Below the pieces are notes generated by a model that did not search any database, was not told where the DNA came from, and was given only the letters and a program-made list of their open reading frames with translations. Made by a program: the position numbers and the translations under genes. DNA of 64,000 nt, from assembly GCF_001509405.1 (NCBI RefSeq), contig NZ_CP011502.1, positions 3,534,001 to 3,598,000 on the forward strand, in the 5' to 3' direction. The DNA comes from Aeromicrobium erythreum. Lineage in GTDB: Bacteria > Actinomycetota > Actinomycetes > Propionibacteriales > Nocardioidaceae. Below, in pieces: positions 44,020 through 52,361 of the stretch. Position 1 is the first letter of the stretch. Each line of letters opens with the position of its first letter.

Positions 44020-44577
44020 ATGAGTCCTCGTCATGTCCTCCTGACCCTGGCCTCGGCCCTCCTGCTGGCCGGGTGCGGCTCGCCCAACACCAGCGACGAG
44101 GGCCACGACGGAGCCGACGTCACGTTCGCGCAGCAGATGATCCCCCACCACGAGCAGGCCGTGGAGATGAGCGACCTCGCACTCGAGCCCGCCCGCGGCG
44201 CGTCCGCCGAGGTCACCGACCTCGCCACCCGCATCCGCGCCGCCCAGAAGCCGGAGATCGAGGAGCTGACCGGCTTCCTCGAGGGCTGGGGCGAGGACGT
44301 GCCCAGCGGGCACGGTGGCCACGAGGGGCACGGGGGCGCCGGCCACTCGATGACCGGGATGATGAGCGAGGACCAGCTGTCGAGGCTCGCCGACTCCGAC
44401 GGCGCCACCTTCGACCGGCTCTGGCTCGAGCTGATGGTCGAGCACCACGAGGGCGCCGTCGAGATGGCCCGGACCGAGCTCGCCGACGGCCAGGACTCGC
44501 GCGCGAAGGCGCTGGCGCGCGCCATCATCGACGCCCAGACCGCCGAGATCACCCAGATGAAGGGACTCCTCGGATGA
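44020..44577 (+). CDS. DUF305 lipoprotein
   Basis: A 185-residue lipoprotein with lipobox LLAGC and two copies of the DUF305 helix pair: FAQQMIPHHEQAVEMSDLAL and WLELMVEHHEGAVEMARTEL. Each copy has the HHE motif and a methionine, plausible metal ligands. A His/Gly linker (SGHGGHEGHGGAGHSMTGMM) joins them. DUF305 proteins recur in copper-resistance loci. It is the first gene of the copper operon, directly behind the CsoR-type operator, and its stop overlaps the csoR start (ATGA). Confidence 0.9.
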   Translation: MSPRHVLLTLASALLLAGCGSPNTSDEGHDGADVTFAQQMIPHHEQAVEMSDLALEPARGASAEVTDLATRIRAAQKPEIEELTGFLEGWGEDVPSGHGGHEGHGGAGHSMTGMMSEDQLSRLADSDGATFDRLWLELMVEHHEGAVEMARTELADGQDSRAKALARAIIDAQTAEITQMKGLLG

Positions 44578-44882
44578 GCGCCACGCACGAGCACCCCGAG
44601 GCGCCCGGCTACTCCGACGACAAGAAGGCGGTCCTCGCCCGACTGCGGCGTATCGAAGGCCAGGTCCGCGGCCTCACCCGCATGGTCGAGGACGACACCT
44701 ACTGCATCGACGTGCTCACCCAGGTGAGCGCGACCACCAAGGCGCTCGAGGCGGTGGCCCTCAAGCTGCTCGACGAGCACCTCGCCCACTGCGTCGTCAA
44801 CGCGGCGCGCGCGGGCGGGCCCGAGGCCGACGCGAAGGTCAAGGAGGCCTCCGACGCCATCGCCCGGCTCGTCCGCTCCTGA
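44574..44882 (+). CDS. csoR: Copper-sensing transcriptional repressor CsoR
   Basis: A 102-residue all-helical repressor of the CsoR/RcnR family. The Cu(I) ligands of CsoR are present: Cys44 (TYCIDVL), His69 and Cys73 (EHLAHC), in the C-H-C arrangement. A basic helix (VLARLRRIEGQVRGLTRMVE) is the DNA-binding face. When Cu(I) binds, the tetramer leaves the operator and the operon is induced. The ATG overlaps the upstream stop. The N-terminal 15 residues are polar and His-containing. Confidence 0.95.
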   Translation: MSATHEHPEAPGYSDDKKAVLARLRRIEGQVRGLTRMVEDDTYCIDVLTQVSATTKALEAVALKLLDEHLAHCVVNAARAGGPEADAKVKEASDAIARLVRS

Positions 44883-44925
44883 ACCGACCCGAACCCAGCC
44901 GACCCCGTCCCGAGAGGGGACCAGC

Positions 44926-45129
44926 ATGACCACCACCTACGACGTCACCGGCATGACCTGCGCCCACTGCGTCGCCGCCGTCACCGAGGAGCTCAGCGCC
45001 CTCGACGGCGTCACCGACGTCACCGTCGACCTCGTCGCCGGCGGCACTTCCCACGTCACCGTCACCGGCGACACCTCGTCCGACGCGGTCCGCGAGGCCG
45101 TCGCCGAGGCGGGGTACGCCCTGGCCTGA
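44926..45129 (+). CDS. copZ: Copper chaperone (heavy-metal-associated domain)
   Basis: A 67-residue single HMA domain with the Cu(I)-binding GMTCAHC motif at residues 9-15 and the ferredoxin-like beta-alpha-beta pattern to the end (VREAVAEAGYALA). It delivers cytosolic Cu(I) to the CopA pump encoded 12 bases downstream. An AGAGGGGA ribosome site precedes the ATG. Confidence 0.95.
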   Translation: MTTTYDVTGMTCAHCVAAVTEELSALDGVTDVTVDLVAGGTSHVTVTGDTSSDAVREAVAEAGYALA

Positions 45130-45141
45130 GGGGAGCACACC

Positions 45142-47319
45142 GTGACCACCCAGAACGCCGGCCAGGAGACCGTCAGGCTCGACGTGCACGGCATGAGCTG
45201 CACGGCCTGCGCGGCGCGCATCGAGAAGAAGCTCAACCGGCTCGACGGCGTCGAGGCGAGCGTCAACTACGCCACCGAGAAGGCGACCGTGCGCGTGCCC
45301 GAGGGCACCGACCACCAGGTGCTGCTCGACGCCGTCGCCGCGACGGGCTACTCGGCGACGCTGCCGCAGGAGCACCACGGCGGGGCGCACGACCACACGG
45401 ACGGTCTCCATGGGGCCGCCTCCATGCGGCGACGTGCGCTCGTCTCCGGCGTGCTCAGCCTCCCGGTCCTGGTCCTGTCGATGGTGCCGGCCACCCAGCT
45501 CCCCGGCTGGCAGTGGCTGGCGCTGGCCCTGGCCACCCCCGTCGTCACCTGGGGCGCCTGGCCGTTCCACCGGGCTGCCGCCACCAACCTGCGCCACGGC
45601 GCCGCCACGATGGACACCCTCGTGTCGGTCGGCGTCGGCGCGGCGTACCTCTGGTCGCTGTGGGCCCTTCTCCTCGGCGGGGCGGGTCACGTCGGGATGC
45701 GGATGGAGTGGTCGCTCACCGGCGGCGGCGCCCACGAGATCTACCTCGAGGTCGCGGCCGTCGTCACCACGTTCGTGCTCCTCGGCCACTACCTCGAGGC
45801 GAACGCGAAGCGTCAGTCGAGCGCCGCCCTCCGGGCGCTCCTCGACCTCGGCGCCAAGGACGTCGCCGTGCTGCGCGACGGCCTGGAGACGCGCGTCCCC
45901 GTCGACGACGTGCGCGTCGGCGACCTCTTCGTCGTCCGGCCGGGCGAGACGATCGCCACCGACGGCGAGGTCGTGGAGGGTGCGTCAGCCGTCGACGAGT
46001 CGATGCTGACGGGCGAGTCCGTGCCCGTGGAGGTCGACGAGGGTCGTGCGGTCACCGGGGCGACGGTCAACGTCGGCGGTCGGCTCGTGGTCCGCGCCAC
46101 GGCCGTCGGCGCCGACACCCGGCTCGCGCAGATGGCGAGGCTGGTCGAGGAGGCCCAGGAGGGCAAGGCCGAGGTGCAACGGCTCGCCGACCGCGTCGCC
46201 GCCTGGTTCGTGCCCGCCGTGATCGCCCTGGCGGTGGCCACGTTCGCGGGCTGGCTGCTGCTCGGCGGCACCCTGACCCAGGCGTTCGTCGCGTCCGTGG
46301 CGGTCCTGATCATCGCCTGCCCCTGCGCCCTCGGCCTCGCGACGCCGACCGCCCTCATGGTCGGCACCGGTCGCGGTGCGCAGCTCGGCGTCCTCATCAA
46401 GGGGCCGCAGGTGCTCGAGTCGACCCGCCGCATCGACACCGTCGTCCTCGACAAGACCGGCACGGTCACCACGGGCGAGATGCGCGTCGTCGACGTGCGG
46501 CCTGTCCCCGGTGTCGACGTCGGGCGGCTCCGCGCCCTCGCGGCCGGTGTCGAGCACGCGTCGGAGCACCCCGTCGCCCGCGCCGTCGCGGCCCTCGTCG
46601 ACCAGCCCCTTCCCGTCCAGGACTTCGCCAACCACCCCGGCCAGGGCGTCAGCGGCGTGGTCGACGGCAGTCGTGTGCGGGCCGGACGGGCGTCGTGGCT
46701 CGGCCACGACGTCGCGCCGGTCGACGTCGTCGGCACGACCATCGCCGTCGAGGCCGACGGCCGCCTCGTCGGCACCGTGACGGTGGCCGACACGGTCAGG
46801 CCGACGTCGCGCCAGGCGGTCGCCGACCTGCGCGACCTGGGCCTGGAGCCGGTGCTGCTGACCGGCGACGCGCGCCGCGTCGCCGACGCCGTGGCCGCCG
46901 AGGTCGGGATCGAGCGGGTCGAGGCCGAGGTGACGCCCGACGACAAGCTGCGCGCGGTCCAGCGCCTGCAGGCCGAGGGTCGCGTGGTGGCCATGGTCGG
47001 CGACGGCGTGAACGACGCCGCCGCGCTCGCCGCCGCCGACCTGGGCATCGCGATGGGCACCGGCACCGACGTCGCGATCGCCGCGTCGGACCTGACGCTC
47101 GTCTCCGGCGACCTCTCCGCCGCCGTCGTCGCCGTGCGGCTGTCGCGGGCGACGCTGCGGACCATCCGGACCAACCTGGTGTGGGCGTTCGGCTACAACG
47201 TCGCCGCCCTGCCCCTCGCCGTCGCCGGGCTCCTGAACCCGATGATCGCCGGCGTCGCGATGGCCGCCAGCAGCGTGCTCGTGGTGACCAACAGCCTGCG
47301 CCTGCGTCGCTTCGACTGA
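45142..47319 (+). CDS. copA: Cu(I)-translocating P1B-type ATPase
   Basis: A 725-residue copper exporter. One N-terminal metal-binding domain has GMSCTAC. The membrane domain has eight helices, with the transport motif CPC in [15 protein letters not shown] near residue 393. The actuator domain has MLTGESVPV, the phosphorylation site is DKTGT (Asp about 436), the nucleotide domain has [10 protein letters not shown], and the hinge is [10 protein letters not shown] near 620. A His-rich linker ([15 protein letters not shown]) follows the metal-binding domain. It pumps Cu(I) out of the cytoplasm. The GTG start is preceded by GGGGAG. Confidence 0.96.
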   Translation: MTTQNAGQETVRLDVHGMSCTACAARIEKKLNRLDGVEASVNYATEKATVRVPEGTDHQVLLDAVAATGYSATLPQEHHGGAHDHTDGLHGAASMRRRALVSGVLSLPVLVLSMVPATQLPGWQWLALALATPVVTWGAWPFHRAAATNLRHGAATMDTLVSVGVGAAYLWSLWALLLGGAGHVGMRMEWSLTGGGAHEIYLEVAAVVTTFVLLGHYLEANAKRQSSAALRALLDLGAKDVAVLRDGLETRVPVDDVRVGDLFVVRPGETIATDGEVVEGASAVDESMLTGESVPVEVDEGRAVTGATVNVGGRLVVRATAVGADTRLAQMARLVEEAQEGKAEVQRLADRVAAWFVPAVIALAVATFAGWLLLGGTLTQAFVASVAVLIIACPCALGLATPTALMVGTGRGAQLGVLIKGPQVLESTRRIDTVVLDKTGTVTTGEMRVVDVRPVPGVDVGRLRALAAGVEHASEHPVARAVAALVDQPLPVQDFANHPGQGVSGVVDGSRVRAGRASWLGHDVAPVDVVGTTIAVEADGRLVGTVTVADTVRPTSRQAVADLRDLGLEPVLLTGDARRVADAVAAEVGIERVEAEVTPDDKLRAVQRLQAEGRVVAMVGDGVNDAAALAAADLGIAMGTGTDVAIAASDLTLVSGDLSAAVVAVRLSRATLRTIRTNLVWAFGYNVAALPLAVAGLLNPMIAGVAMAASSVLVVTNSLRLRRFD

Positions 47320-47365
47320 CTCACGGCTCTCGTCCACCTACGACGACGCGTAGTACCGTGTGCCG

Positions 47366-47884
47366 GTGAGCGCAGACCGCCGCCTGACCTCGGGCCACGC
47401 CCGCACGGTCCGTGCTGCGTTCGTCGGCGCGCTCACGACGGGGCTCGGCGTCGGCGCCCACGAGGCCGCCGGAGGCGCTGCGCCCTCCCTGGGTGCGCTG
47501 GGCGCGATCACCGTGGGCGTCGGCGCGCTCGCCTGGATGCTGAGCGGCCAGCGCTGGACCCCGCGGACCCTCCTTGCGGCGTTCCTGCTCACGCAGGGCG
47601 CCGTCCACGGCGTGTCGATGGCGCAGCACCCCGTCATGGGTGGCGACGGCGCCCTCATGCTGCTCACCCACGGCCTGGCCGCCGCTCTCCTCGTGGCCGT
47701 GGTCCCACGCGCCGAGCACGCGCTGCTGTCGATCCTCGACCACCTCGCCCTGCGGGCGCTGCGGATCCTGCGCGTCCTCGCGCCCACACCGCGCCCCGAC
47801 CTCCTCGTCTCCACCCCGTCGTCGCTGCACGGCGTCGCGCGCCTCGCGCTGCCTCTCGGAAGGGCACCCCCGGCATCGGTCTGA
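47366..47884 (+). CDS. Membrane protein of the copper cluster, unknown function
   Basis: A 172-residue protein with about four hydrophobic helices (VGALTTGLGVGAHEAAGG, LGALGAITVGVGALAWML, LLAAFLLTQGAVHGVSM, LMLLTHGLAAALLVAVV). Histidines lie near membrane borders (AQHPVMGG, LLTHGLAA), possible metal ligands. No family is recognised. It stands where a CopD-like or membrane copper partner might be expected, directly before copC. GTG 47366 is supported by TACCGT (47354-47359) ending 6 bases upstream, so it may have its own promoter. Confidence 0.75.
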   Translation: MSADRRLTSGHARTVRAAFVGALTTGLGVGAHEAAGGAAPSLGALGAITVGVGALAWMLSGQRWTPRTLLAAFLLTQGAVHGVSMAQHPVMGGDGALMLLTHGLAAALLVAVVPRAEHALLSILDHLALRALRILRVLAPTPRPDLLVSTPSSLHGVARLALPLGRAPPASV

Positions 47885-47918
47885 CCACCGATCCACCCCC
47901 TTCCCGGAAGAGACACCC

Positions 47919-48473
47919 ATGCACCCGACCCTCCGGGGTCGGTCCGTGCTGCTGTGCCTGCTCACCGGCCTGCTCGTGCTGCTGCCCGGGCTCGCCGCGT
48001 CGGCGCACAGCGCACTGATCGGCTCCAACCCCCAGACCGGCTCGACCGTCCAGGCCCTGCCGGAGCAGCTCGAGCTGCGCTTCAACGAACCCGTCAGCGA
48101 CATCAGCCCCGCCATGGTGCTGCGCCGCGACGGCGACACCGTGGCCACGCTGAGGCCTCGCGCCGACGGCACCCGGCTCCTGGCCGACGCACCCGGCACC
48201 ACGCTGCCCGACGGCCGCTACACGCTCGTCTGGCGCGTCGTGTCGGCCGACGGCCACCCGATCGACGGCGTCGTCGCGTTCACCCTCGGCGACGGTCGGA
48301 CCCCGGCCATCGCCGCACCCACCCAGCGCACAGCGTCCGACGTCTCCTCGACGTCGCGCTACGGCGCGTACGCGCTGGGCGGCCTCGCTGCCCTCGTGCT
48401 GCTCGCCGCCGTCGTCGTCCTCGTGCGCCGCTCCCGCACCACCCCGACCTCCGACAAGGACCACACCCGATGA
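47919..48473 (+). CDS. copC: CopC-domain copper resistance protein, membrane-anchored
   Basis: A 184-residue exported protein. The signal peptide ends ASA, leaving His as the first mature residue (HSALIGSNPQTG), which is a Cu(II) ligand in CopC. The beta-barrel continues to the second conserved site SADGHPIDGVVAFTLG. A Ser/Thr linker and one C-terminal transmembrane helix (YALGGLAALVLLAAVVVLV) anchor it on the outer face of the membrane, as in actinobacterial CopC proteins. The stop overlaps the PCuAC start (ATGA). Confidence 0.93.
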   Translation: MHPTLRGRSVLLCLLTGLLVLLPGLAASAHSALIGSNPQTGSTVQALPEQLELRFNEPVSDISPAMVLRRDGDTVATLRPRADGTRLLADAPGTTLPDGRYTLVWRVVSADGHPIDGVVAFTLGDGRTPAIAAPTQRTASDVSSTSRYGAYALGGLAALVLLAAVVVLVRRSRTTPTSDKDHTR

Positions 48474-49009
48474 AGCGACTCACCACCCTCCTGCTCGTCA
48501 CCGTCACCGCCGTCGGCCTGACCGCCTGCGGCGCCTCCACCGACGCCTCGACCGCCACCGAGGCGTCGACCGTCTCGGTGCAGGACCCCTGGGTCAAGGC
48601 CGCCGACTCCGGCATGACCGCCGCGTTCGGCACCTTCCGCAACGCCGCCGACCGCGACGTCACCATCGTCTCCGCCACGACCGACGGCGTGGCGGGCCGT
48701 GTCGAGCTGCACGAGATGGCCACCGACGAGGACGGCCAGATGGTCATGCGCCAGAAGAAGGGCGGCATCGTCGTCCCCGCCGGGAAGGCGCACACGCTCG
48801 AGCCCGGCGGCGACCACATCATGCTCATGGACCTCACCCGACCGGTCGAGCCCGGACAGGACGTACGCGTGACGATCCGGTTCTCCGACGACTCGACCAT
48901 GTCGTTCACGGCCCCCGCGCGGTCCTTCTCCGGCGCCGAGGAGGACTACGAGGGCGGCACCGGTCACGGGGACACCGGCGAGCACGCGGACCACGGCGAC
49001 CATGGGTGA
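48470..49009 (+). CDS. PCuAC-type copper chaperone lipoprotein
   Basis: A 179-residue lipoprotein (lipobox LTAC). The PCuAC copper site is complete: ELHEM, then a methionine in GQMVM, and downstream GGDHIMLM, the H-x-n-M-x-n-H-x-M pattern. A His/Asp/Gly-rich tail (HGDTGEHADHGDHG) could bind additional metal. In Streptomyces the related ECuC hands copper to secreted cupro-enzymes. Its stop lies inside the start of the peroxidase gene (8-bp overlap), so the two products are made together. Confidence 0.93.
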   Translation: MKRLTTLLLVTVTAVGLTACGASTDASTATEASTVSVQDPWVKAADSGMTAAFGTFRNAADRDVTIVSATTDGVAGRVELHEMATDEDGQMVMRQKKGGIVVPAGKAHTLEPGGDHIMLMDLTRPVEPGQDVRVTIRFSDDSTMSFTAPARSFSGAEEDYEGGTGHGDTGEHADHGDHG

Positions 49010-50198
49010 GCCGCGTCGCGGACTCTCGCGGCGGGCGCTCCTGACGTCCGGCTCGGTCGGTGCGGCCGGTGTCGTCGTGGGTGCCGCCGGCGCGTCGGCC
49101 GCGGCCCACGAACCACCCGCCGCCGACCCCGGCCTGCGGACCGTCCCGTTCCGCGGGACCCACCAGGCCGGGGTCGTCACGCCCCCGCAGGACCACGGCG
49201 TGCTCGTCGCCTACGACCTGCTCGACGGTGTCGACGCCGACGCACTCCGCCGGCTGTTCGCCATCTGGACCGACGACGTGGAGCGTCTGACGGCCGGACG
49301 CGCGGGGCTCGCCGACACCGAGCCCGAGCTGGCGCTGCGCCCGTCCGGGCTCACGGTCACGCTCGCCGTGGGGCCGGGAGCGGTCGAGGCCGCCGGCGTC
49401 GACGTGCCGTCGTGGCTCGGCCCCCTGCCAGACTTCACCGTCGACCGGCTCGAGGGCCGCTGGAGCGAGGGCGACCTGCTGCTGCAGATCTGCTCCGACG
49501 ACGAGCTCGTCGTCTCGCACGCCCTCCGTCTGCTCACGAAGGAGGCGCGCACCTTCACGACCGTCCGGTGGGTGCAGCGTGGCTTCCGTGGCCCGCTCGG
49601 GCGTGACCGCACACCGCGCAACCTCATGGGCCAGGTCGACGGGACGGCCAACCCGCGGCCTGCCGACCACGACGCGCTCGTGTGGCGCAGCTCGACGACG
49701 ACGCCCGAGGGTCCGGCCTGGCTCGACGGCGGCACGACCATGGTGGTGCGGCGCATCCGCATGGAGCTCGACACCTGGGACGAGATCGACCGGACCGCGC
49801 GCGAGCGCACGATCGGGCGCCGGCTCGACGACGGGCGGCCGCTCACCGGCGGACGACTCGAGGACGATCCCGACCTCGACGCGGTCGACGCCAACGGGCT
49901 GGAGGTCATCGACCCCTTCGCCCACGTCCGCCGGGCCAGGACGGACGACCGTCGCCAGCGCATCCTGCGGCGGCCTTACAACTACGACGACCCGCCGCCA
50001 CCGGGCGAGCTGACCGACGCGGGCCTCGTCTTCGTGTCCTTCCAGGCCGACCTCGAGGCGCAGTTCGTGCCCCTCCAGCGGCGGCTCGCCGAGCTCGACC
50101 TGCTCAACCAGTGGACCACCCCGATCGGCTCCGCCGTGTTCGCGGTGCTGCCCGGCGCACGCCGCGGCGAGCAGCTCGGCCAGTCCCTCCTCACCTGA
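49002..50198 (+). CDS. Tat-exported Dyp-type heme peroxidase
   Basis: A 398-residue dye-decolorising peroxidase. A Tat signal (LSRRALLTSGSVGAAGVV to ASAAAHE) directs folded export. The GxxDG motif is GQVDGTANP, with the catalytic Asp; the proximal heme His is in VIDPFAHVRRA, and the distal Arg is in RRPYNYD. The protein is of the EfeB/DtpA type. EfeB relatives belong to iron uptake, but here the gene is fused by overlap to PCuAC in a copper operon, like DtpA of Streptomyces, which helps mature a copper radical oxidase. No such oxidase (GlxA) gene is in this window. Confidence 0.93.
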   Translation: MGEPRRGLSRRALLTSGSVGAAGVVVGAAGASAAAHEPPAADPGLRTVPFRGTHQAGVVTPPQDHGVLVAYDLLDGVDADALRRLFAIWTDDVERLTAGRAGLADTEPELALRPSGLTVTLAVGPGAVEAAGVDVPSWLGPLPDFTVDRLEGRWSEGDLLLQICSDDELVVSHALRLLTKEARTFTTVRWVQRGFRGPLGRDRTPRNLMGQVDGTANPRPADHDALVWRSSTTTPEGPAWLDGGTTMVVRRIRMELDTWDEIDRTARERTIGRRLDDGRPLTGGRLEDDPDLDAVDANGLEVIDPFAHVRRARTDDRRQRILRRPYNYDDPPPPGELTDAGLVFVSFQADLEAQFVPLQRRLAELDLLNQWTTPIGSAVFAVLPGARRGEQLGQSLLT

Positions 50199-50222
50199 CC
50201 TCCTCTCCTGCGAAGGACCACC

Positions 50223-51665
50223 ATGACCTCCACCACCGACGCCCGACCGGGCGTCTGGGCGCAGCTCAAGCCCCTCGTGCTGCGCCTGCACTTCTACGCC
50301 GGCGTCCTCGTCGCGCCGTTCATCCTCGTCGCCGCCGTGACCGGACTCGTCTACACCGCGGCACCGCAGATCGAGCGCGCCGTCTACGCCGACGAGCTCA
50401 CCGTCGAGCCTCGCGGCGCACAGCTGCCGCTCTCGGAGCAGTTCGCCGTCGCCCGCGAGGCGCACCCCGACGGGACCCTCGTCGAGATCCGGCCGCCCGC
50501 GACCCCCGACAGCAGCACCCGGGTCGTGTTCACCGACGCCGACGTGCCCGAGAACTCCTACCGCGCCGTCATGGTCGACCCCTACACCGGTGAGGTGCTC
50601 GGCCAGGAGCGCCAGTACGGCCAGTGGCTGGGCGTGCGCGCCTGGCTCAACGAGCTGCACAGCACCCTGCACCTCGGCACGGTCGGGCGCTACTACAGCG
50701 AGCTCGCCGCCAGCTGGCTCTGGGTCGTCGTCCTGGGCGGCCTCGCGCTCTGGTCCACCAAGCGGCGCACCGACCGTCGCGCACGTCGTCTCCTGCTGCC
50801 GGAGCAGTCGGCGACGGGACGCCGCCGCACCCTGTCGTGGCACGCGACCCTCGGCGTCTGGCTGGCCGTCGGTGCCCTGTTCCTGTCGGCCACCGGGCTC
50901 ACCTGGTCGCGCTTCGCCGGCGAGCACGTGGCCGAGGTGCGCACGGCGCTCTCGTGGACCGGCACCACGCTGACGACAGCGCTGGACGGCGACGACGCCG
51001 GGTCGTCGGGCCACGGTGGGCACGGGTCCCACGGTGGGCACGGGGGATCCGGTGCGGGCACCTCCGACGACGTCGTGAGCCGCGGCGTCGGCGTCGACGG
51101 GGTCCTGGCAGCGGCGCGCGCGTCGGGGCTGCAGGACCCGCTCCTGCTCACCGCCCCCGTCGACGACGCGTCGGCGTGGACCGTCGCCGAGAAGAAGCGC
51201 AGCGCGCCCACGCGGCTCGACTCGGTGGCCGTCGACCCGCGTGACGGGTCGGTCGTCGACGAGATCCGCTTCGCCGACGAGCCGCTCGCGGCCAAGCTCA
51301 CCCGCTGGACGATCGACGCCCACGTCGGCGTCCTGTTCGGGCTGCTCAACCAGCTGGTGCTCGCGGCGGTCGCGCTCGGCCTGATCGCCGTGACGCTGCT
51401 CAGCTACCGGTCGTGGTGGCAGCGTCGTCCCACGCGCGGCACGGCCCGGGTCGGGCGTGCGCCGGGGCGCGGCACGTGGCGTCGCCTCTCGCCCGGCGTG
51501 CTCGTCGGCGTCGTCGGGGTGACGCTCGCGGTCGGGTGGTTCGTGCCGCTGCTGGGTGTCTCGCTGGCGGTGTTCCTCCTCCTCGACCTGGCGCTGGCCG
51601 CCCGGGCTCGTCGGTCCGCGGCCGACGAGCCGGACCGTCCGCGGGAGGACCTGCCGGTCGGCTGA
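50223..51665 (+). CDS. PepSY-associated membrane protein
   Basis: A 480-residue protein of the PepSY_TM family with four or more transmembrane helices. The first helix pair starts at LVLRLHFYAGVLVAPFILVAAVTGL, and two PepSY-like regions follow (ERAVYADELTVEP to DPYTGEVLG, and a second ending AVDPRDGSVVDEIRF). The conserved ELHSTLHLG and DAHVGVLFG histidines resemble heme- or metal-handling sites of the family. A His/Gly loop (SGHGGHGSHGGHGGSG) lies in the extracytoplasmic region. It is the last gene of the copper operon. Ferric reductase or metal-transfer roles have been suggested for relatives; unproven here. Confidence 0.88.
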   Translation: MTSTTDARPGVWAQLKPLVLRLHFYAGVLVAPFILVAAVTGLVYTAAPQIERAVYADELTVEPRGAQLPLSEQFAVAREAHPDGTLVEIRPPATPDSSTRVVFTDADVPENSYRAVMVDPYTGEVLGQERQYGQWLGVRAWLNELHSTLHLGTVGRYYSELAASWLWVVVLGGLALWSTKRRTDRRARRLLLPEQSATGRRRTLSWHATLGVWLAVGALFLSATGLTWSRFAGEHVAEVRTALSWTGTTLTTALDGDDAGSSGHGGHGSHGGHGGSGAGTSDDVVSRGVGVDGVLAAARASGLQDPLLLTAPVDDASAWTVAEKKRSAPTRLDSVAVDPRDGSVVDEIRFADEPLAAKLTRWTIDAHVGVLFGLLNQLVLAAVALGLIAVTLLSYRSWWQRRPTRGTARVGRAPGRGTWRRLSPGVLVGVVGVTLAVGWFVPLLGVSLAVFLLLDLALAARARRSAADEPDRPREDLPVG

Positions 51666-51684
51666 CCGGGCCGCCGAGGACCGC

Positions 51685-51714
51685 GCCTCGCCCGTCGTTC
51701 CAGGCGGGCGAGGC
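51685..51714 (+). terminator. Terminator after the copper operon
   Basis: GCCTCGCCCG (51685-51694) pairs perfectly with CGGGCGAGGC (51705-51714) around a 10-base loop, 20 bases after the PepSY stop. Confidence 0.75.
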
Positions 51715-51728
51715 AAGCCTGGGCTCCG

Positions 51729-51777
51729 TGAGGCGAGCCTGATCTACGTTGCGCACGATGGAATTCTTGGGAACGAT
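51729..51777 (+). promoter_or_regulatory. dps promoter with a candidate DtxR/IdeR iron box
   Basis: TTGCGC (51749-51754), a 17-base spacer and AACGAT (51772-51777) form a plausible promoter. Just upstream, TGAGGCGAGCCTGATCTAC (51729-51747) matches 13 of 19 positions of the DtxR/IdeR consensus by eye. The local sequence is much more AT-rich than its surroundings. Iron-dependent control of a ferritin-like gene would be logical, but the match is moderate. Confidence 0.45.
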
Positions 51778-51822
51778 GTGCGTTGTAGAGATCAGAGACC
51801 CTGACTGAGAAGGACGTGCACC

Positions 51823-52317
51823 ATGACCTCGACCACCCACACCGACGCCCCCTCGGCCCTCGCGACCACGTCGGAGATCGCGGCCGGCGTCGCCCAGTTC
51901 CTCACCCCCGTCGTCCACGACCTCGAGGCCCTCGTCGTCGACGGCAAGCAGGCCCACTGGCACGTGCGCGGCAGCGCCTTCGCCGGCGTGCACGAGACGC
52001 TCGACCAGCTCGTCGCCCACGCGCAGGACTACGCCGACACCGCTGCCGAGCGCATCGTCGCCCTCGGCCTGCCGCTCGACTCGCGCCTGGCCACCGTCGC
52101 CGCGAAGTCGACGCTGCCCCCGCTGTCCGACGGCTTCCAGCCCTGGCAGACCACGGTCGCGCAGACCGTCGCCCAGATCGACGCCGCCCTCGTCACGATC
52201 CGCACCGCGATCACCGGACTGGACGACATCGACCTGTCGAGCCAGGACGTCGCCATCGAGATCGAGCGCGGCCTGACGAAGGACCGCTGGCTGCTGCAGG
52301 CGCACATCGCCGCCTGA
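51823..52317 (+). CDS. dps: Dps-family DNA-binding ferritin-like protein
   Basis: A 164-residue mini-ferritin. The intersubunit ferroxidase site is visible: His in GKQAHWHVRGSAF and, from the partner, HETLDQLVAHAQDYADTAAERI, with its Asp and Glu ligands. Dodecamers oxidise Fe(II) with H2O2 and store iron, protecting DNA. The N-terminal tail is short, Thr/Ser-rich and not Lys-rich, so DNA binding is uncertain. The ATG has a GAGAAGGA ribosome site. A terminator follows. Confidence 0.93.
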   Translation: MTSTTHTDAPSALATTSEIAAGVAQFLTPVVHDLEALVVDGKQAHWHVRGSAFAGVHETLDQLVAHAQDYADTAAERIVALGLPLDSRLATVAAKSTLPPLSDGFQPWQTTVAQTVAQIDAALVTIRTAITGLDDIDLSSQDVAIEIERGLTKDRWLLQAHIAA

Positions 52318-52330
52318 TCGCCCGGTCGTC

Positions 52331-52361
52331 GAGCCCGGTCCGCCACGCGCGGGCCGGGCTC
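52331..52361 (+). terminator. Terminator after dps
   Basis: GAGCCCGG (52331-52338) pairs with CCGGGCTC (52354-52361), and the inner CCGC pairs with GCGG, separated by one mismatch. The stem starts 13 bases after the dps stop. Confidence 0.75.

Noticed and set aside
49002..50198. Assigning the DyP gene to an EfeUOB iron-uptake system
   Set aside because: No EfeU permease or EfeO is adjacent; the gene overlaps PCuAC within a copper operon.
51709..51727. First AGGCAAGCCT iron-box-like site before dps
   Set aside because: It overlaps the right arm of the copper-operon terminator and matches only about 10 of 19 positions.
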